37,402 nt of DNA. Source: a virus. Within the stretch, counting starts at the first letter, position 1, and every line of letters begins with the position of its first letter. The translations under genes and the position numbers were made by a program. Shown one piece after another: positions 14,848 through 21,674 of the stretch. The DNA lies in the IMG/VR virus record IMGVR_UViG_3300049432_000213, positions 1-37,402 of that record; one strand, 5' to 3'. The notes under the pieces were generated by a model that ran no database searches, was not told where the DNA came from, and saw nothing but the letters and a program-made list of their open reading frames with translations.

Positions 14848-15777
14848 TCAGACGACGTCCTGGAACAGGAAGCCGGCATCGGGACCGACGACTTCCGGCG
14901 ACCATTCGTCGAACACGTCGTTCATCCAGCTGCGCACGCCGCGCTCGAAATAGGCGGGCTGGACGAACGGGTGGTTGGCGAGGCGGTAGGTGTAGCCGAA
15001 GGCCGGGATGTTGATGTTGGCCTGGCCCTTCGGCGGAACGTAGGCGAGGATCGCGTCATCGCCCCAGACGTCGGAGCTCGCTCCATCGTCGTCGTCGAAG
15101 ATCGCGTCGCCGACCAGCACCTCGGCGACGTCGAAATATTGGGCAAGCATGGCATCGGAGATCGCGGACGAGGTCGTGTGCTTGAAATTGTCCCTGATCT
15201 TGGGGTGGACGCGAAGCCGCGAGGCGACCTTCGCGCCCAATTCGAGCACAGTCGGGCGGCGGCCGCAGCGGCCGCGGATGACCTCCTTGGCGTCGTTGAC
15301 CTGGGCGAGCGGATCGGAATCGTCGTCCGACCACAAGTCGTCGCCCGCCGGCGCGTCCTTGTTGCTCGCGGCATAGGTGGCGGCGTTGCGCGCCGCGGCG
15401 GCCTGCTGGATCTCGCGCTCGAGCGCGATGACGGCAAGGACCGTGTCGACGCTCATGGTCAGCAGGTCGATGCCGGGCACCTCCATCGCCTCGTCCATAT
15501 GCTCGACGGGCGTCTTGCCGGCGAGCGCATATTGCGAGAGCTGAACCGGTTTTCCCTCATAGCCGAAGCTGACCTGGGCGATGCCGCCGCCGGGTGCGCG
15601 CCGGATCTTGTAGCGCCGGAAGGCCTCGCGGCCGAACTCGATCCGCTTCGCGGCGCGCGTCGGCATGGGAGCGATCGGCAGGAGCCGGTCGCCGATCAGG
15701 CCGGGCTGGCTGTAACCGCGGCTATGGTTGGTGAGGATTGGGTCAATGACCCGCGCCTGAGACGTGCTCATGTTCAT
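14848..15777 (-). CDS. Major capsid protein
   Basis: 309 residues. It closely matches in style a widespread phage major capsid family: DPILTNHSRGYSQPGLIGDR, KRIEFGREAFRRYKIRRAPG, VSFGYEGKPVQLSQYALAGK, VPGIDLLTMSVDTVLAVIAL, VNDAKEVIRGRCGRRPTVLE, VHPKIRDNFKHTTSS, VWGDDAILAYVPPKG. It forms the icosahedral shell, probably with the HK97 fold. It sits between decoration protein and head accessory genes, and uniquely in this operon is flanked on both sides by large spacer hairpins. A second ATG two codons in (15771) could also serve as start; AAGGG precedes the first. Confidence 0.92.
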   Translation of the reverse strand: MNMSTSQARVIDPILTNHSRGYSQPGLIGDRLLPIAPMPTRAAKRIEFGREAFRRYKIRRAPGGGIAQVSFGYEGKPVQLSQYALAGKTPVEHMDEAMEVPGIDLLTMSVDTVLAVIALEREIQQAAAARNAATYAASNKDAPAGDDLWSDDDSDPLAQVNDAKEVIRGRCGRRPTVLELGAKVASRLRVHPKIRDNFKHTTSSAISDAMLAQYFDVAEVLVGDAIFDDDDGASSDVWGDDAILAYVPPKGQANINIPAFGYTYRLANHPFVQPAYFERGVRSWMNDVFDEWSPEVVGPDAGFLFQDVV

Positions 15778-15801
15778 CGTCGTCTTGCCCTTTGCTCTTG
15801 T

Positions 15802-15871
15802 CGGTTCCGGAAGGGGCCGCGGTTACGGCCGCTTCCGGAACCGGCGGGGGACAGGCTGGGCCAGCCCCCGC
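15802..15871 (-). promoter_or_regulatory. Double hairpin upstream of the major capsid gene
   Basis: CGGTTCCGGAAG at 15802-15813 pairs perfectly with CTTCCGGAACCG at 15832-15843. Inside it, GGCCG pairs with CGGCC after a G-G mismatch. A second hairpin follows: GCGGGGG at 15844-15850 with CCCCCGC at 15865-15871. It lies between the decoration and capsid genes and is the counterpart of 14758-14829. Confidence 0.75.
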
Positions 15872-15883
15872 GCGGCGCCGGCC

Positions 15884-16231
15884 TTACAGCGCCAGCAACA
15901 CCTCGATCTCCACACCGGCGGCGCTGGCCGCCTGCAGCGCGTAGCCGGCGATCTCGCCGACGCCGCCATGAGCGATCGCCTTGCCGGCCGCGTCGGTCTT
16001 GACCGGCGTCAGGCCCTTGGCGCCCAGCGCGATCGCCGCGCCTGCCTCGACCTTGGTGGTGCCGAGGACGTCGACCGGGAACGCCTCCCCGATCGCGGCG
16101 GCGTTGACCGAGACGCCCATCGGCTTGGCGCCGGCAACGTCGCACTGCGAGCCGTCGAAATCGACGAAGCGGGCGCGGGCGACCGCCACGGTGGCGACGC
16201 TGGTGAGGGTGAGGATCGGCTGTTTCTGCAT
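15884..16231 (-). CDS. Capsid decoration protein (DUF2190-like)
   Basis: 115 residues starting MQKQPILTLTSVATVAVARA, with AAGGA about 10 bases upstream. The Gly/Ala/Val beta-rich pattern (GVSVNAAAIGEAFPVDVLGT, VEAGAAIALGAKGLTPV, GEIAGYALQAASAAGVEIEV) matches small head decoration/stabilisation proteins of the DUF2190 type, normally about 110 residues. It should bind the outer capsid surface. Position between protease/scaffold and capsid gene is the conserved one. Confidence 0.85.
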   Translation of the reverse strand: MQKQPILTLTSVATVAVARARFVDFDGSQCDVAGAKPMGVSVNAAAIGEAFPVDVLGTTKVEAGAAIALGAKGLTPVKTDAAGKAIAHGGVGEIAGYALQAASAAGVEIEVLLAL

Positions 16232-16253
16232 CTTCGTCTTCCTTCGTGGCTGG

Positions 16254-16322
16254 GCCGGCTTGTCGGAGCGGTCCGCCAGGCGGGCAGCTCGGAGAAGCCG
16301 GCGGGGCCTGGCGCCCCGCCGG
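16254..16322 (-). promoter_or_regulatory. Double hairpin after the protease/scaffold gene
   Basis: GCCGGCTT at 16254-16261 pairs with AAGCCGGC at 16295-16302. It partly overlaps a very strong hairpin: CCGGCGGGGC at 16298-16307 with GCCCCGCCGG at 16313-16322, ten pairs and a five-base loop. Shared bases mean the two could switch. It resembles the two capsid-flanking elements in sequence (CTTGTCGG, CCGGCGGGG) and placement. Confidence 0.7.
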
Positions 16323-16333
16323 AACTCGGTTCG

Positions 16334-16840
16334 TCAGCCTCCCGCCTGCTTGACCGCGTCGAGGTAGCTGAGCTCCTTATTGGCGGCCTGAAGCTCGAGC
16401 GCCTTATGGTGGGTGGCCAGCTTCTCCGGGTCTGTCTCGTAGCCCGCGGGCGCGGCGAAGCTGGCCGCGCCGCCCTGCTCCTCTTCGGTCGCCGCAGCCG
16501 CCTCGCCGAAGTTGATGACGGGATGGGCGCCGTCGAACAGCTTCTTGAAGGCCGCGATCGGCGTCATTTCGCCCATGGCCTCGCCGAAGCTGACGGTCGC
16601 GGTGACCTCGAGCTCGTCCATGACGCCGACGACGAGCTCTTTGCCGGCCGGGGCGAGCTTGCCGGCGGCGACGAGCTGCTCAGCGAACGCCAGATTGGAG
16701 GCGTGAAGCGCCTGCCGCACGGTCGCGCTCGCGGTCTGTTCGCGCGTGGCAACGTCGGTCTCACGCGTGGCGAGGTCCGCCTCGCGGCGGGCGAGCTCGG
16801 CTTCGCGCTCGGCGAAGTCGACAGTGGTTGCGTCGGACAT
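16334..16840 (-). CDS. Nested scaffold protein from internal start (Mu Z / lambda Nu3 type)
   Basis: An in-frame ATG at codon 156 of the protease gene is preceded by GGAG seven bases upstream, a better ribosome site than that of the full gene. It would give 168 residues starting MSDATTVDFAERE, covering exactly the coiled-coil scaffold half and none of the protease half. Mu, lambda and many phages make scaffold this way. Seen in sequence: start, site and domain border. Inferred: that it is used. Confidence 0.72.
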   Translation of the reverse strand: MSDATTVDFAEREAELARREADLATRETDVATREQTASATVRQALHASNLAFAEQLVAAGKLAPAGKELVVGVMDELEVTATVSFGEAMGEMTPIAAFKKLFDGAHPVINFGEAAAATEEEQGGAASFAAPAGYETDPEKLATHHKALELQAANKELSYLDAVKQAGG

Positions 16841-17305
16841 AGGTTTCTCCAGGGCTTGGGTTTCGATGGTGACGAGCCCCCGCTCTTCTTCGGCAAAATG
16901 GACGAGGCCGAGACCTTTCACGGACGGCGCCGCGGCGCCGAGAAAGCCGACATGCTTCAGATAATAGCTGCCGGGCTTCGGGTTGCCCGGATGGGTGGGC
17001 GGGTAGAAGCTCGCCGAGACCTTCGGATAGCGGCGGGCGCGGACGGCCTCCGCGAATGCGGGCTCCAGCGTGTCCGGATCCGCATCGGCGACAAGATGCC
17101 CGTCCTCAACCGCGAGGCTGTGCACCCAGCCGAACGCGGGCGCATCCAGCTTGGGGTGCCCGACGACCAATGGCGCGGGGTCGCTCGCCGCATCGTAGGC
17201 GAGCGCCGATCCTTCGAGATCGGCCTGGCTGAACTCCACGCTCTGTCCGTCGACAGCGGTAAAGCGACCAGGCTTGAAAATGCGAATGCGGGACGGCGTT
17301 GGCAT
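16334..17305 (-). CDS. Prohead protease-scaffold (Mu gpI type)
   Basis: 323 residues. The first ~150 residues match Mu I-like phage proteases: SRIRIFKPGRFTAVDG, PLVVGHPKLDAPAFGWVHSL, YPKVSASFYPP, SYYLKHVGFLGAAAPSVKGL. The rest is a helical scaffold part (FAEREAELARREADLATRET; then KLAPAGKELVVGV). The protein should guide capsid assembly and then cut scaffold and itself. It is the first gene of the leftward structural operon. No Shine-Dalgarno stands out before ATG 17305, and the late promoter, presumably within 17306-17422, was not identified. An internal start makes the scaffold alone. Confidence 0.88.
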   Translation of the reverse strand: MPTPSRIRIFKPGRFTAVDGQSVEFSQADLEGSALAYDAASDPAPLVVGHPKLDAPAFGWVHSLAVEDGHLVADADPDTLEPAFAEAVRARRYPKVSASFYPPTHPGNPKPGSYYLKHVGFLGAAAPSVKGLGLVHFAEEERGLVTIETQALEKPMSDATTVDFAEREAELARREADLATRETDVATREQTASATVRQALHASNLAFAEQLVAAGKLAPAGKELVVGVMDELEVTATVSFGEAMGEMTPIAAFKKLFDGAHPVINFGEAAAATEEEQGGAASFAAPAGYETDPEKLATHHKALELQAANKELSYLDAVKQAGG

Positions 17306-17422
17306 GCCGCTTGGATAGGGGGAGCAGCTGAGACGCCCGTGCTTCCGCTTACGGACGCAGGGTGCGGCTAGGGCCGGCGCAGCATTGTGACGCGGGGAGC
17401 CGGCGGGCGCAAGCCGGGTTCG

Positions 17423-17590
17423 TTACGGCGCCTCATCGGCTTCGATCTCGGTGAAGACATCGAGGAACAGATTGCCGGTGTGCGGGTCCCGGCTGGCTAG
17501 CTTCGCCCGCTCGGCGGCGGCGGCGGCGGCGCGGCGCGTAGGATGCCAGCGTCCCTTTCGCGTCGGCGTCGTCCAGCGATAGCGCGGCAT
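17423..17590 (-). CDS. Small basic protein (55 aa)
   Basis: 55 residues: a basic N-terminus MPRYRWTTPTRKGRWHPTRR, an Ala run and the acidic end NLFLDVFTEIEADEAP. There is no Shine-Dalgarno; its ATG overlaps the stop of a 19-codon ORF as TGATG, so translation is probably coupled. It is read toward the protease gene, 117 bases before it. The sequence looks coding (balanced C-terminus), but the family is unknown. It may be the first gene of the late leftward transcript or a small regulator. Confidence 0.5.
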   Translation of the reverse strand: MPRYRWTTPTRKGRWHPTRRAAAAAAERAKLASRDPHTGNLFLDVFTEIEADEAP

Positions 17591-17649
17591 CAATGCACGA
17601 AGCCCGCGCGCTTGCCTTCTTGTTCGGCTTCTGTTCCCCTGCCGGCCAT
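17590..17649 (-). CDS. Possible 19-residue leader ORF
   Basis: ATG 17649 to TGA 17590, product MAGRGTEAEQEGKRAGFVH. Its stop overlaps the start of the 55-residue gene as TGATG, suggesting a coupling leader. Only a distant AGGGG precedes it. It could be chance. Confidence 0.25.
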   Translation of the reverse strand: MAGRGTEAEQEGKRAGFVH

Positions 17650-17682
17650 GTCGCGAATCGCTGACCCCTGTTGAAGGCGGTG

Positions 17683-18051
17683 ATGTTCACCCGCGAGCAG
17701 CTGCTGTGCAAGGCCCTCCTCGCCCTGGAGGATGTCTGCGTGACTTGCGCGAGGGACCCGGCGCCCAAATCGTTGATGCTTCGCTTCATCCTGGCGTGGC
17801 TCTACCAGGAGAGTGGCGCTCATCCGTCCAACAGGTGGATCTTCGATAGCTTCTGGCAGGCGGTGACCAGGCCGCGCGCGACAGCTGACCATGATCGGTT
17901 CGTCGATGACTATTGCCGGACCACGAGCGCGCGGTCCGCGCTCAGCGGGATTTGCCGGGAAGTGGGGTACGTCGCCGACGTGGATTTCACCCAAATGATG
18001 GCCGATGCGCGCCGCGCTGCAATTCCGGGGGTCGGGGTAGACCTAAAATAG
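17683..18051 (+). CDS. Hypothetical protein (122 aa) in the accessory region
   Basis: 122 residues from ATG 17683 with GAAGG eight bases upstream. Helical and well balanced in composition: FTREQLLCKALLALEDVC, KSLMLRFILAWLYQESGAHP, RWIFDSFWQAVTRPR, SGICREVGYVADVDFTQMM. No membrane segment or signal peptide; family not recognised. It stands alone on the plus strand, convergent with the secreted protein gene and divergent from the 55-residue gene. It may be an accessory gene expressed independently of the phage operons. A minus-strand open frame over the same DNA is shadow. Confidence 0.65.
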   Translation: MFTREQLLCKALLALEDVCVTCARDPAPKSLMLRFILAWLYQESGAHPSNRWIFDSFWQAVTRPRATADHDRFVDDYCRTTSARSALSGICREVGYVADVDFTQMMADARRAAIPGVGVDLK

Positions 18052-18112
18052 GGCCAGGAGGCTCTGTGCAGCCTGCCCACGCGTGGAGGAAGGCTGCGCC
18101 GGGGGAAAGTCG

Positions 18113-18157
18113 CCCCCCCCCGGGCCCGAACGCGCGCTGGTGGCCGCTTTTTCGGCC
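18113..18157. terminator. C9 tract and hairpin between convergent genes
   Basis: Nine C at 18113-18121 run into CGGGCCCG. The hairpin GGCCG-CTTTTT-CGGCC at 18142-18157 abuts the stop of the minus-strand gene. It has T in the loop but no U-tail in either direction, so it is a weak terminator candidate. The 103-base gap holds nothing else visible. Confidence 0.35.
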
Positions 18158-18721
18158 CTAGCGCCCGGCGTCGGATCGCCCTCGGTCGTAGGCTTCGCAG
18201 TCCAGCTGCAGCCGGCCGCGCTGCTCATCGCTCAGCTGGATGGCCCGGGCGACGCGATCGAGCCAGTCGGGAGAGCCCCGCTCGCGCTGTTCGCGCGCCT
18301 GCCCGCAAATGGTGCTGATCGCTGCGGAATAGGTGCTGGGTGCGTCCGCCGGCACCGGATCAGGCCTCGCCGACCGGCTGTTGCAGGCCGCGTTCACGAC
18401 CCGCATGGCATGTCCCGGCGGCGCGAAGGGCCGCGCTGCCAGCCGGTGGTTCATCAGCTCGCGCCAGCGACGATCATAGATGGCGACGTTGCGGACGCGG
18501 AGCTGCCGAGCCGAACAGTCGACCTCGATCCGGCTGACATAGAAGACGTCCTCGCCGCCGGCCGCGCCGTCGATGCGGAACAGAATTGACCGGTAGCGGC
18601 CGTTGTCCAGGACGCTGTTGGTGTCGAGCCATGCCTGGCCGCCCTCGATCTGATAATGCTCCCAAGAAGGCGCCGGCCCGGCAGGCGCGACGAGCAGGGA
18701 GGCCAAGGCCAGCAACATCAT
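18158..18721 (-). CDS. Secreted protein downstream of repressor, possible lysogenic conversion gene
   Basis: 187 residues. The N-terminal signal peptide (MMLLALASLLVAPAGPA) predicts export. The mature part contains AWLDTNSVLDNGRYRSILFR, VFYVSRIEVDCSARQLRVRN and several Cys, resembling surface-adhesin-E-like or similar periplasmic domains in which a Tyr/Trp strand and a conserved Cys recur. It starts 24 bases after the repressor stop on the same strand, so it is probably expressed in the lysogen. Roles such as superinfection exclusion or altered host surface are inference from this expression context. Confidence 0.65.
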   Translation of the reverse strand: MMLLALASLLVAPAGPAPSWEHYQIEGGQAWLDTNSVLDNGRYRSILFRIDGAAGGEDVFYVSRIEVDCSARQLRVRNVAIYDRRWRELMNHRLAARPFAPPGHAMRVVNAACNSRSARPDPVPADAPSTYSAAISTICGQAREQRERGSPDWLDRVARAIQLSDEQRGRLQLDCEAYDRGRSDAGR

Positions 18722-18745
18722 CCTTTGTTCATCCTTCCGGCCTGC

Positions 18746-19456
18746 CTAAATCTTACGGACGATGCCGGCGACGCGGCCCACGACCTGGACTTCGCCATCG
18801 ACCGCATGGATCGGCGAGACGGCCGAATTATCGCTGTTGAGCTGCAAGTCGCCACCCGGCCCCTGCCGCAGCCGCTTGATCATCCCCCAACCGCCATAGC
18901 TCATCGCCCAGATCCGGTCCTGCTGGCGCGGCGTCCGATCGGCCAGGTCGATAATGACCAGGTCGCCGTCCAAGATGGTCGGCATCATAGAGTCACCTTG
19001 GCCGCGGGCGACGATCAGTTCGGTTGGGGGCGAGGCAGTGAGGTTGCGCAGCCAGGAGCGGCTGAACGGCACTTGGCGCACAACCGGCCAGTCTTCGATC
19101 ACCGAGCCCCCGCCCATGGAATAGCTGACCTCGACCTCCGGCAGCAGGACCGCGTCCAACTCCTCGGCCAATTCCAAGCGGCGCGCAGCGTCGGCCGGGT
19201 CAATCTCTGCGGGTTCGTCGCTGGGTACATGGCTTGGATCCAGCGCGAGATCCGCGCGCCAGCCTGGGAACGTCGGAAAGGCGGTGCGGAGCTTGTCGAT
19301 CGTCGGCTGGCTGATCCTCGTGGTAGCCTTACCATTGAACGCCCGGAGGATCGTCGAGGGTGTGAGCTTGGCGCGCTGAGCTACCGCGCTCGGGGCCAGC
19401 TTCGCCCAGGCGCAAAGATTGCGGATCAGCAGGCGGTCGTTCTCAAGCCCCGTCAT
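18746..19456 (-). CDS. Phage repressor, HTH plus S24 peptidase-like domain
   Basis: 236 residues from ATG 19456; the frame is open upstream but that part crosses the control region and the Ner-like gene. The N-terminal HTH is at about residues 15-55 (AVAQRAKLTPSTILRAFNGK). The C-terminal LexA/CI fold has Ser156 in GQGDSMMPT and Lys194 in GMIKRL, the catalytic dyad of S24 proteins. No Ala-Gly or Cys-Gly cleavage pair is visible in the linker (about 70-150). It should hold lysogeny by binding the palindromes upstream of its own start and the early operon. Confidence 0.9.
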   Translation of the reverse strand: MTGLENDRLLIRNLCAWAKLAPSAVAQRAKLTPSTILRAFNGKATTRISQPTIDKLRTAFPTFPGWRADLALDPSHVPSDEPAEIDPADAARRLELAEELDAVLLPEVEVSYSMGGGSVIEDWPVVRQVPFSRSWLRNLTASPPTELIVARGQGDSMMPTILDGDLVIIDLADRTPRQQDRIWAMSYGGWGMIKRLRQGPGGDLQLNSDNSAVSPIHAVDGEVQVVGRVAGIVRKI

Positions 19457-19549
19457 CCAGGCTTGGCTAGCAGAGCCCGGACTCTGGCGCTGTTTGCAAG
19501 ATTGCAAATTATCGTTTGCATCGGTTAGCAATAATGCTAACCCAGCGGC
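19457..19549. promoter_or_regulatory. Divergent early/repressor control region with two palindromic operators
   Basis: Between the repressor and the Ner/Cro-like gene lie two perfect inverted repeats: TTTGCAA-GA-TTGCAAA at 19493-19508 and GGTTAGCA-ATAA-TGCTAACC at 19523-19542. An extra half-site-like TTTGCA lies at 19515-19520. The local DNA is AT-rich against a GC-rich background. TTGCAA (19502-19507) could be a rightward -35, and GATAAT on the minus strand near 19508-19513 a leftward -10. Two different palindromes suggest separate sites for repressor and Ner/Cro-like protein. Confidence 0.8.
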
Positions 19550-19771
19550 ATGGATCGCACCCGCCCCAACCGGAAGATCAGGCCCACGGACCTCGCGAAG
19601 CTCCTCGGCTGCAGCCTGCCCTACGCCAGCCAGCTCATCGCCGGAAAGCGGCCGCGCAAGGTCGCCACTGCCCTCCGGATCGAAGAGAAAACTGGTCATA
19701 AATTCGGCCCCATCGCGAACGCGACCGATGAAGAGGTCAGCCTGCTGCGCAAGTTCGGAGAGGTCGCATGA
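19550..19771 (+). CDS. Ner/Cro-like DNA-binding protein
   Basis: 73 residues. A helix-turn-helix spans about residues 13-35 (TDLAKLLGCSLPYASQLIAG), with a basic stretch KRPRK. First gene of the rightward operon, divergent from the repressor, the place of ner in Mu and cro in lambdoid phages. It probably turns down repressor and early transcription by binding one of the adjacent palindromes. The start ATG lies seven bases after the second palindrome, so binding there would block initiation directly. Confidence 0.8.
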   Translation: MDRTRPNRKIRPTDLAKLLGCSLPYASQLIAGKRPRKVATALRIEEKTGHKFGPIANATDEEVSLLRKFGEVA

Positions 19772-19875
19772 ACAGGCGGCCTCCGATTGAAGAGCAGGGA
19801 ATCTATTCGGCCCCGCAACATTGCGAAAGCCCAGATCGTCCGCTGCGGACTCGCTTCGGGACATTTGCCCGATGA
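19768..19875 (+). CDS. Small ORF (35 aa) between Ner-like and transposase genes
   Basis: MNRRPPIEEQGIYSAPQHC then a basic end. Its ATG overlaps the Ner-like stop (ATGA) and its TGA overlaps the transposase ATG, filling the gap exactly. That double coupling supports translation. No family is recognised. It may serve mainly to couple transposase translation to the regulator, or encode a small regulator of transposition. Confidence 0.55.
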   Translation: MNRRPPIEEQGIYSAPQHCESPDRPLRTRFGTFAR

Positions 19876-21674
19876 TGCCACCGGGGGGTCATCTTAGCGC
19901 GGCCGAGATCGCGGCGCTTCAGCTGCCGGGGCTGCCCGGCTCCAAGAAGGGCGTGTTGAACCGCGCCGAGGCCGAGCGGTGGAGCTGGATCGAGCGGAAG
20001 GGCCGCGGCGGAGGGCGGCTCTACGCCATCGCCGATTTGCCGGAGCAGGCCCGCGCCGTGCTGGAGCAACGGACGGCGAAGCTGATCCCCGCCAATCTCC
20101 GCCCGGTCGGCCGACCCCAAGGGTCGGACTTCTTCACGAGGAACCCCGAAATCGCCGACGCCGTAGAGGCGCTGATCGCCGAGCAGTCGCGGTCGGCCAT
20201 GCGGGTGTTGGAGCTGCTATCGCGCAGATTCCACGTCCTGCCCTCCCGCCGCTCCCTCAGCCGCTTCATCGCCAAGCTGGAAACCGAGAAGGCCGCGCTA
20301 TTGGCATCAACGCGCAACCCGGACCTCTTCAACAGTCGCTACCGGATATCGCTCGGCCGCGCCGATGGTTCGGTCACCCATGCCAACCAAGTCTGGGAGC
20401 TGGACACCACGCCCGTGGACGTTCAGCTGAAGGGCGGCCGCAAGGCGATCCTCGGAGTGATCGACCGCTACTCCCGCCGCGCCCGCTTCCTCGTAGCGGA
20501 CAGCGAGAGTGGGCAATCCGTCCGCCGTCTCCTTATCGACACGATTCGGGCTTGGGGCGTGATGCCCGAGACCGTCATGACCGACAACGGCTCGGGCTAC
20601 ATCAATGGCTCGATCATCTCCGCCCTCGAAACCCTCGGCATCGAGCATTTCCGCTGCCCGCCCGGCAGCCCTTGGAAGAAGCCCTTCATCGAGCGGCTCT
20701 TCGGCACATTCACCCGCGAGCGCGCCGAGCTGCTTGACGGCTATTCCGGTCACAACGTGGCCGAGGCCCAGGCACTACGGTCCCGCGAGAAGAAGCGGAC
20801 GGGCAAGGCGGTGATCCTGCCGAGCATGGAGGCGGACGAGCTGCAGGCGGTCCTCGATGCGTGGTTGGACGGCGTTTACCACCGCCGCGAGCATAGCGGG
20901 ATCCGCGCCGCGCCGCTCGATCGCTGGCGCCAGTCATGCGGCCTCTCGACGAAAGCGCCCTCAGAGGACGTCCTCCGCATCGCCCTGTCCAAGCTGATCG
21001 GCTCGGCGAAGGTCGGCAAGCGCGGCGTCCAGTGGAAGCATGGCCGCTACTGGTCGCCGCCGCTCGCGCCGTGGATAGGCCGGATGGTCACCATCCGGCG
21101 CGATGAGGACGAGCTGGGCGCGATCTTCGTCTTCGACGAGAATGGCTCCTTCATCGACACGGCGATCAATCACGAGCGCGCCGGCATCTCCGAGGAGCAG
21201 TTCGCGCGCGCCGCTCGCCGGCACCAGGACGAGCACATGAACCAGGCGCGGGCGGAGCTGCGCCAAAAGCAACGCGCCTTCCGCTTCGAGGATGCGCGCG
21301 ACCAACTGCTCCGCGACGATGCCCTTGCCGCCGGCAAGCTCGCCATCCTCCCCGGTCGAACGGAAGCGCGCTCCACGCCCCAGCTCGACAGCATCGCCAC
21401 GGCCCCGGCCCCGGCGGTCCCCGACCAAGCCCGCCTTGATGACGCCATGCGCCGGACAGCGCCGAGGCGCGCCGCTGAACCGTCTACCGCGGAGAAGGTC
21501 GCCTGGGCCGATCGCATTCTCCGCGCCGAGCTGGCCGGCGAGGACGTCGATCCCGCCGAGCTGGCCCGGGCGCGGCTATTCGCTTCGACCACCGCCTACC
21601 GCGCCCAGAAGGCGCTCATGGCGCCCTTCCAGCCCTCAACCCCCACCCACGCCGCAAGGAGGCACTCCGCATGA
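19872..21674 (+). CDS. Mu A-like DDE transposase
   Basis: 600 residues from ATG 19872, chosen by its 4-base overlap; a TTG further upstream is less likely. The N-terminal Mu-type winged HTH (about 8-60: LSAAEIAALQLPGLPGSKKG, WSWIERKGRGGGRLYAI) should bind phage ends. The catalytic core has D178 (WELDTTPVD), D238 (MTDNGSGY) and E274 (KKPFIERLFG), with 35 residues between the last two. A Mu-type C-terminal barrel domain follows (WKHGRYWSPPLAPWIGRMVT), then an Ala/Arg-rich end that would contact the ATPase. It performs integration and replicative transposition. Confidence 0.95.
   Translation: MMPPGGHLSAAEIAALQLPGLPGSKKGVLNRAEAERWSWIERKGRGGGRLYAIADLPEQARAVLEQRTAKLIPANLRPVGRPQGSDFFTRNPEIADAVEALIAEQSRSAMRVLELLSRRFHVLPSRRSLSRFIAKLETEKAALLASTRNPDLFNSRYRISLGRADGSVTHANQVWELDTTPVDVQLKGGRKAILGVIDRYSRRARFLVADSESGQSVRRLLIDTIRAWGVMPETVMTDNGSGYINGSIISALETLGIEHFRCPPGSPWKKPFIERLFGTFTRERAELLDGYSGHNVAEAQALRSREKKRTGKAVILPSMEADELQAVLDAWLDGVYHRREHSGIRAAPLDRWRQSCGLSTKAPSEDVLRIALSKLIGSAKVGKRGVQWKHGRYWSPPLAPWIGRMVTIRRDEDELGAIFVFDENGSFIDTAINHERAGISEEQFARAARRHQDEHMNQARAELRQKQRAFRFEDARDQLLRDDALAAGKLAILPGRTEARSTPQLDSIATAPAPAVPDQARLDDAMRRTAPRRAAEPSTAEKVAWADRILRAELAGEDVDPAELARARLFASTTAYRAQKALMAPFQPSTPTHAARRHSA

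Noticed and set aside
17590-17994. 134-residue minus-strand ORF
   Set aside because: Mostly antisense to the convincing plus-strand gene at 17683-18051; only the last 19 codons are kept, as a weak leader.
18113-18121. Intergenic C9 tract as a phase switch
   Set aside because: It lies between convergent genes and affects no reading frame; only the tracts at 25804 and 30346 have a coding effect.
19457-19864. Extended start for the repressor
   Set aside because: It would run through the palindromic control region and antisense to the Ner-like gene.
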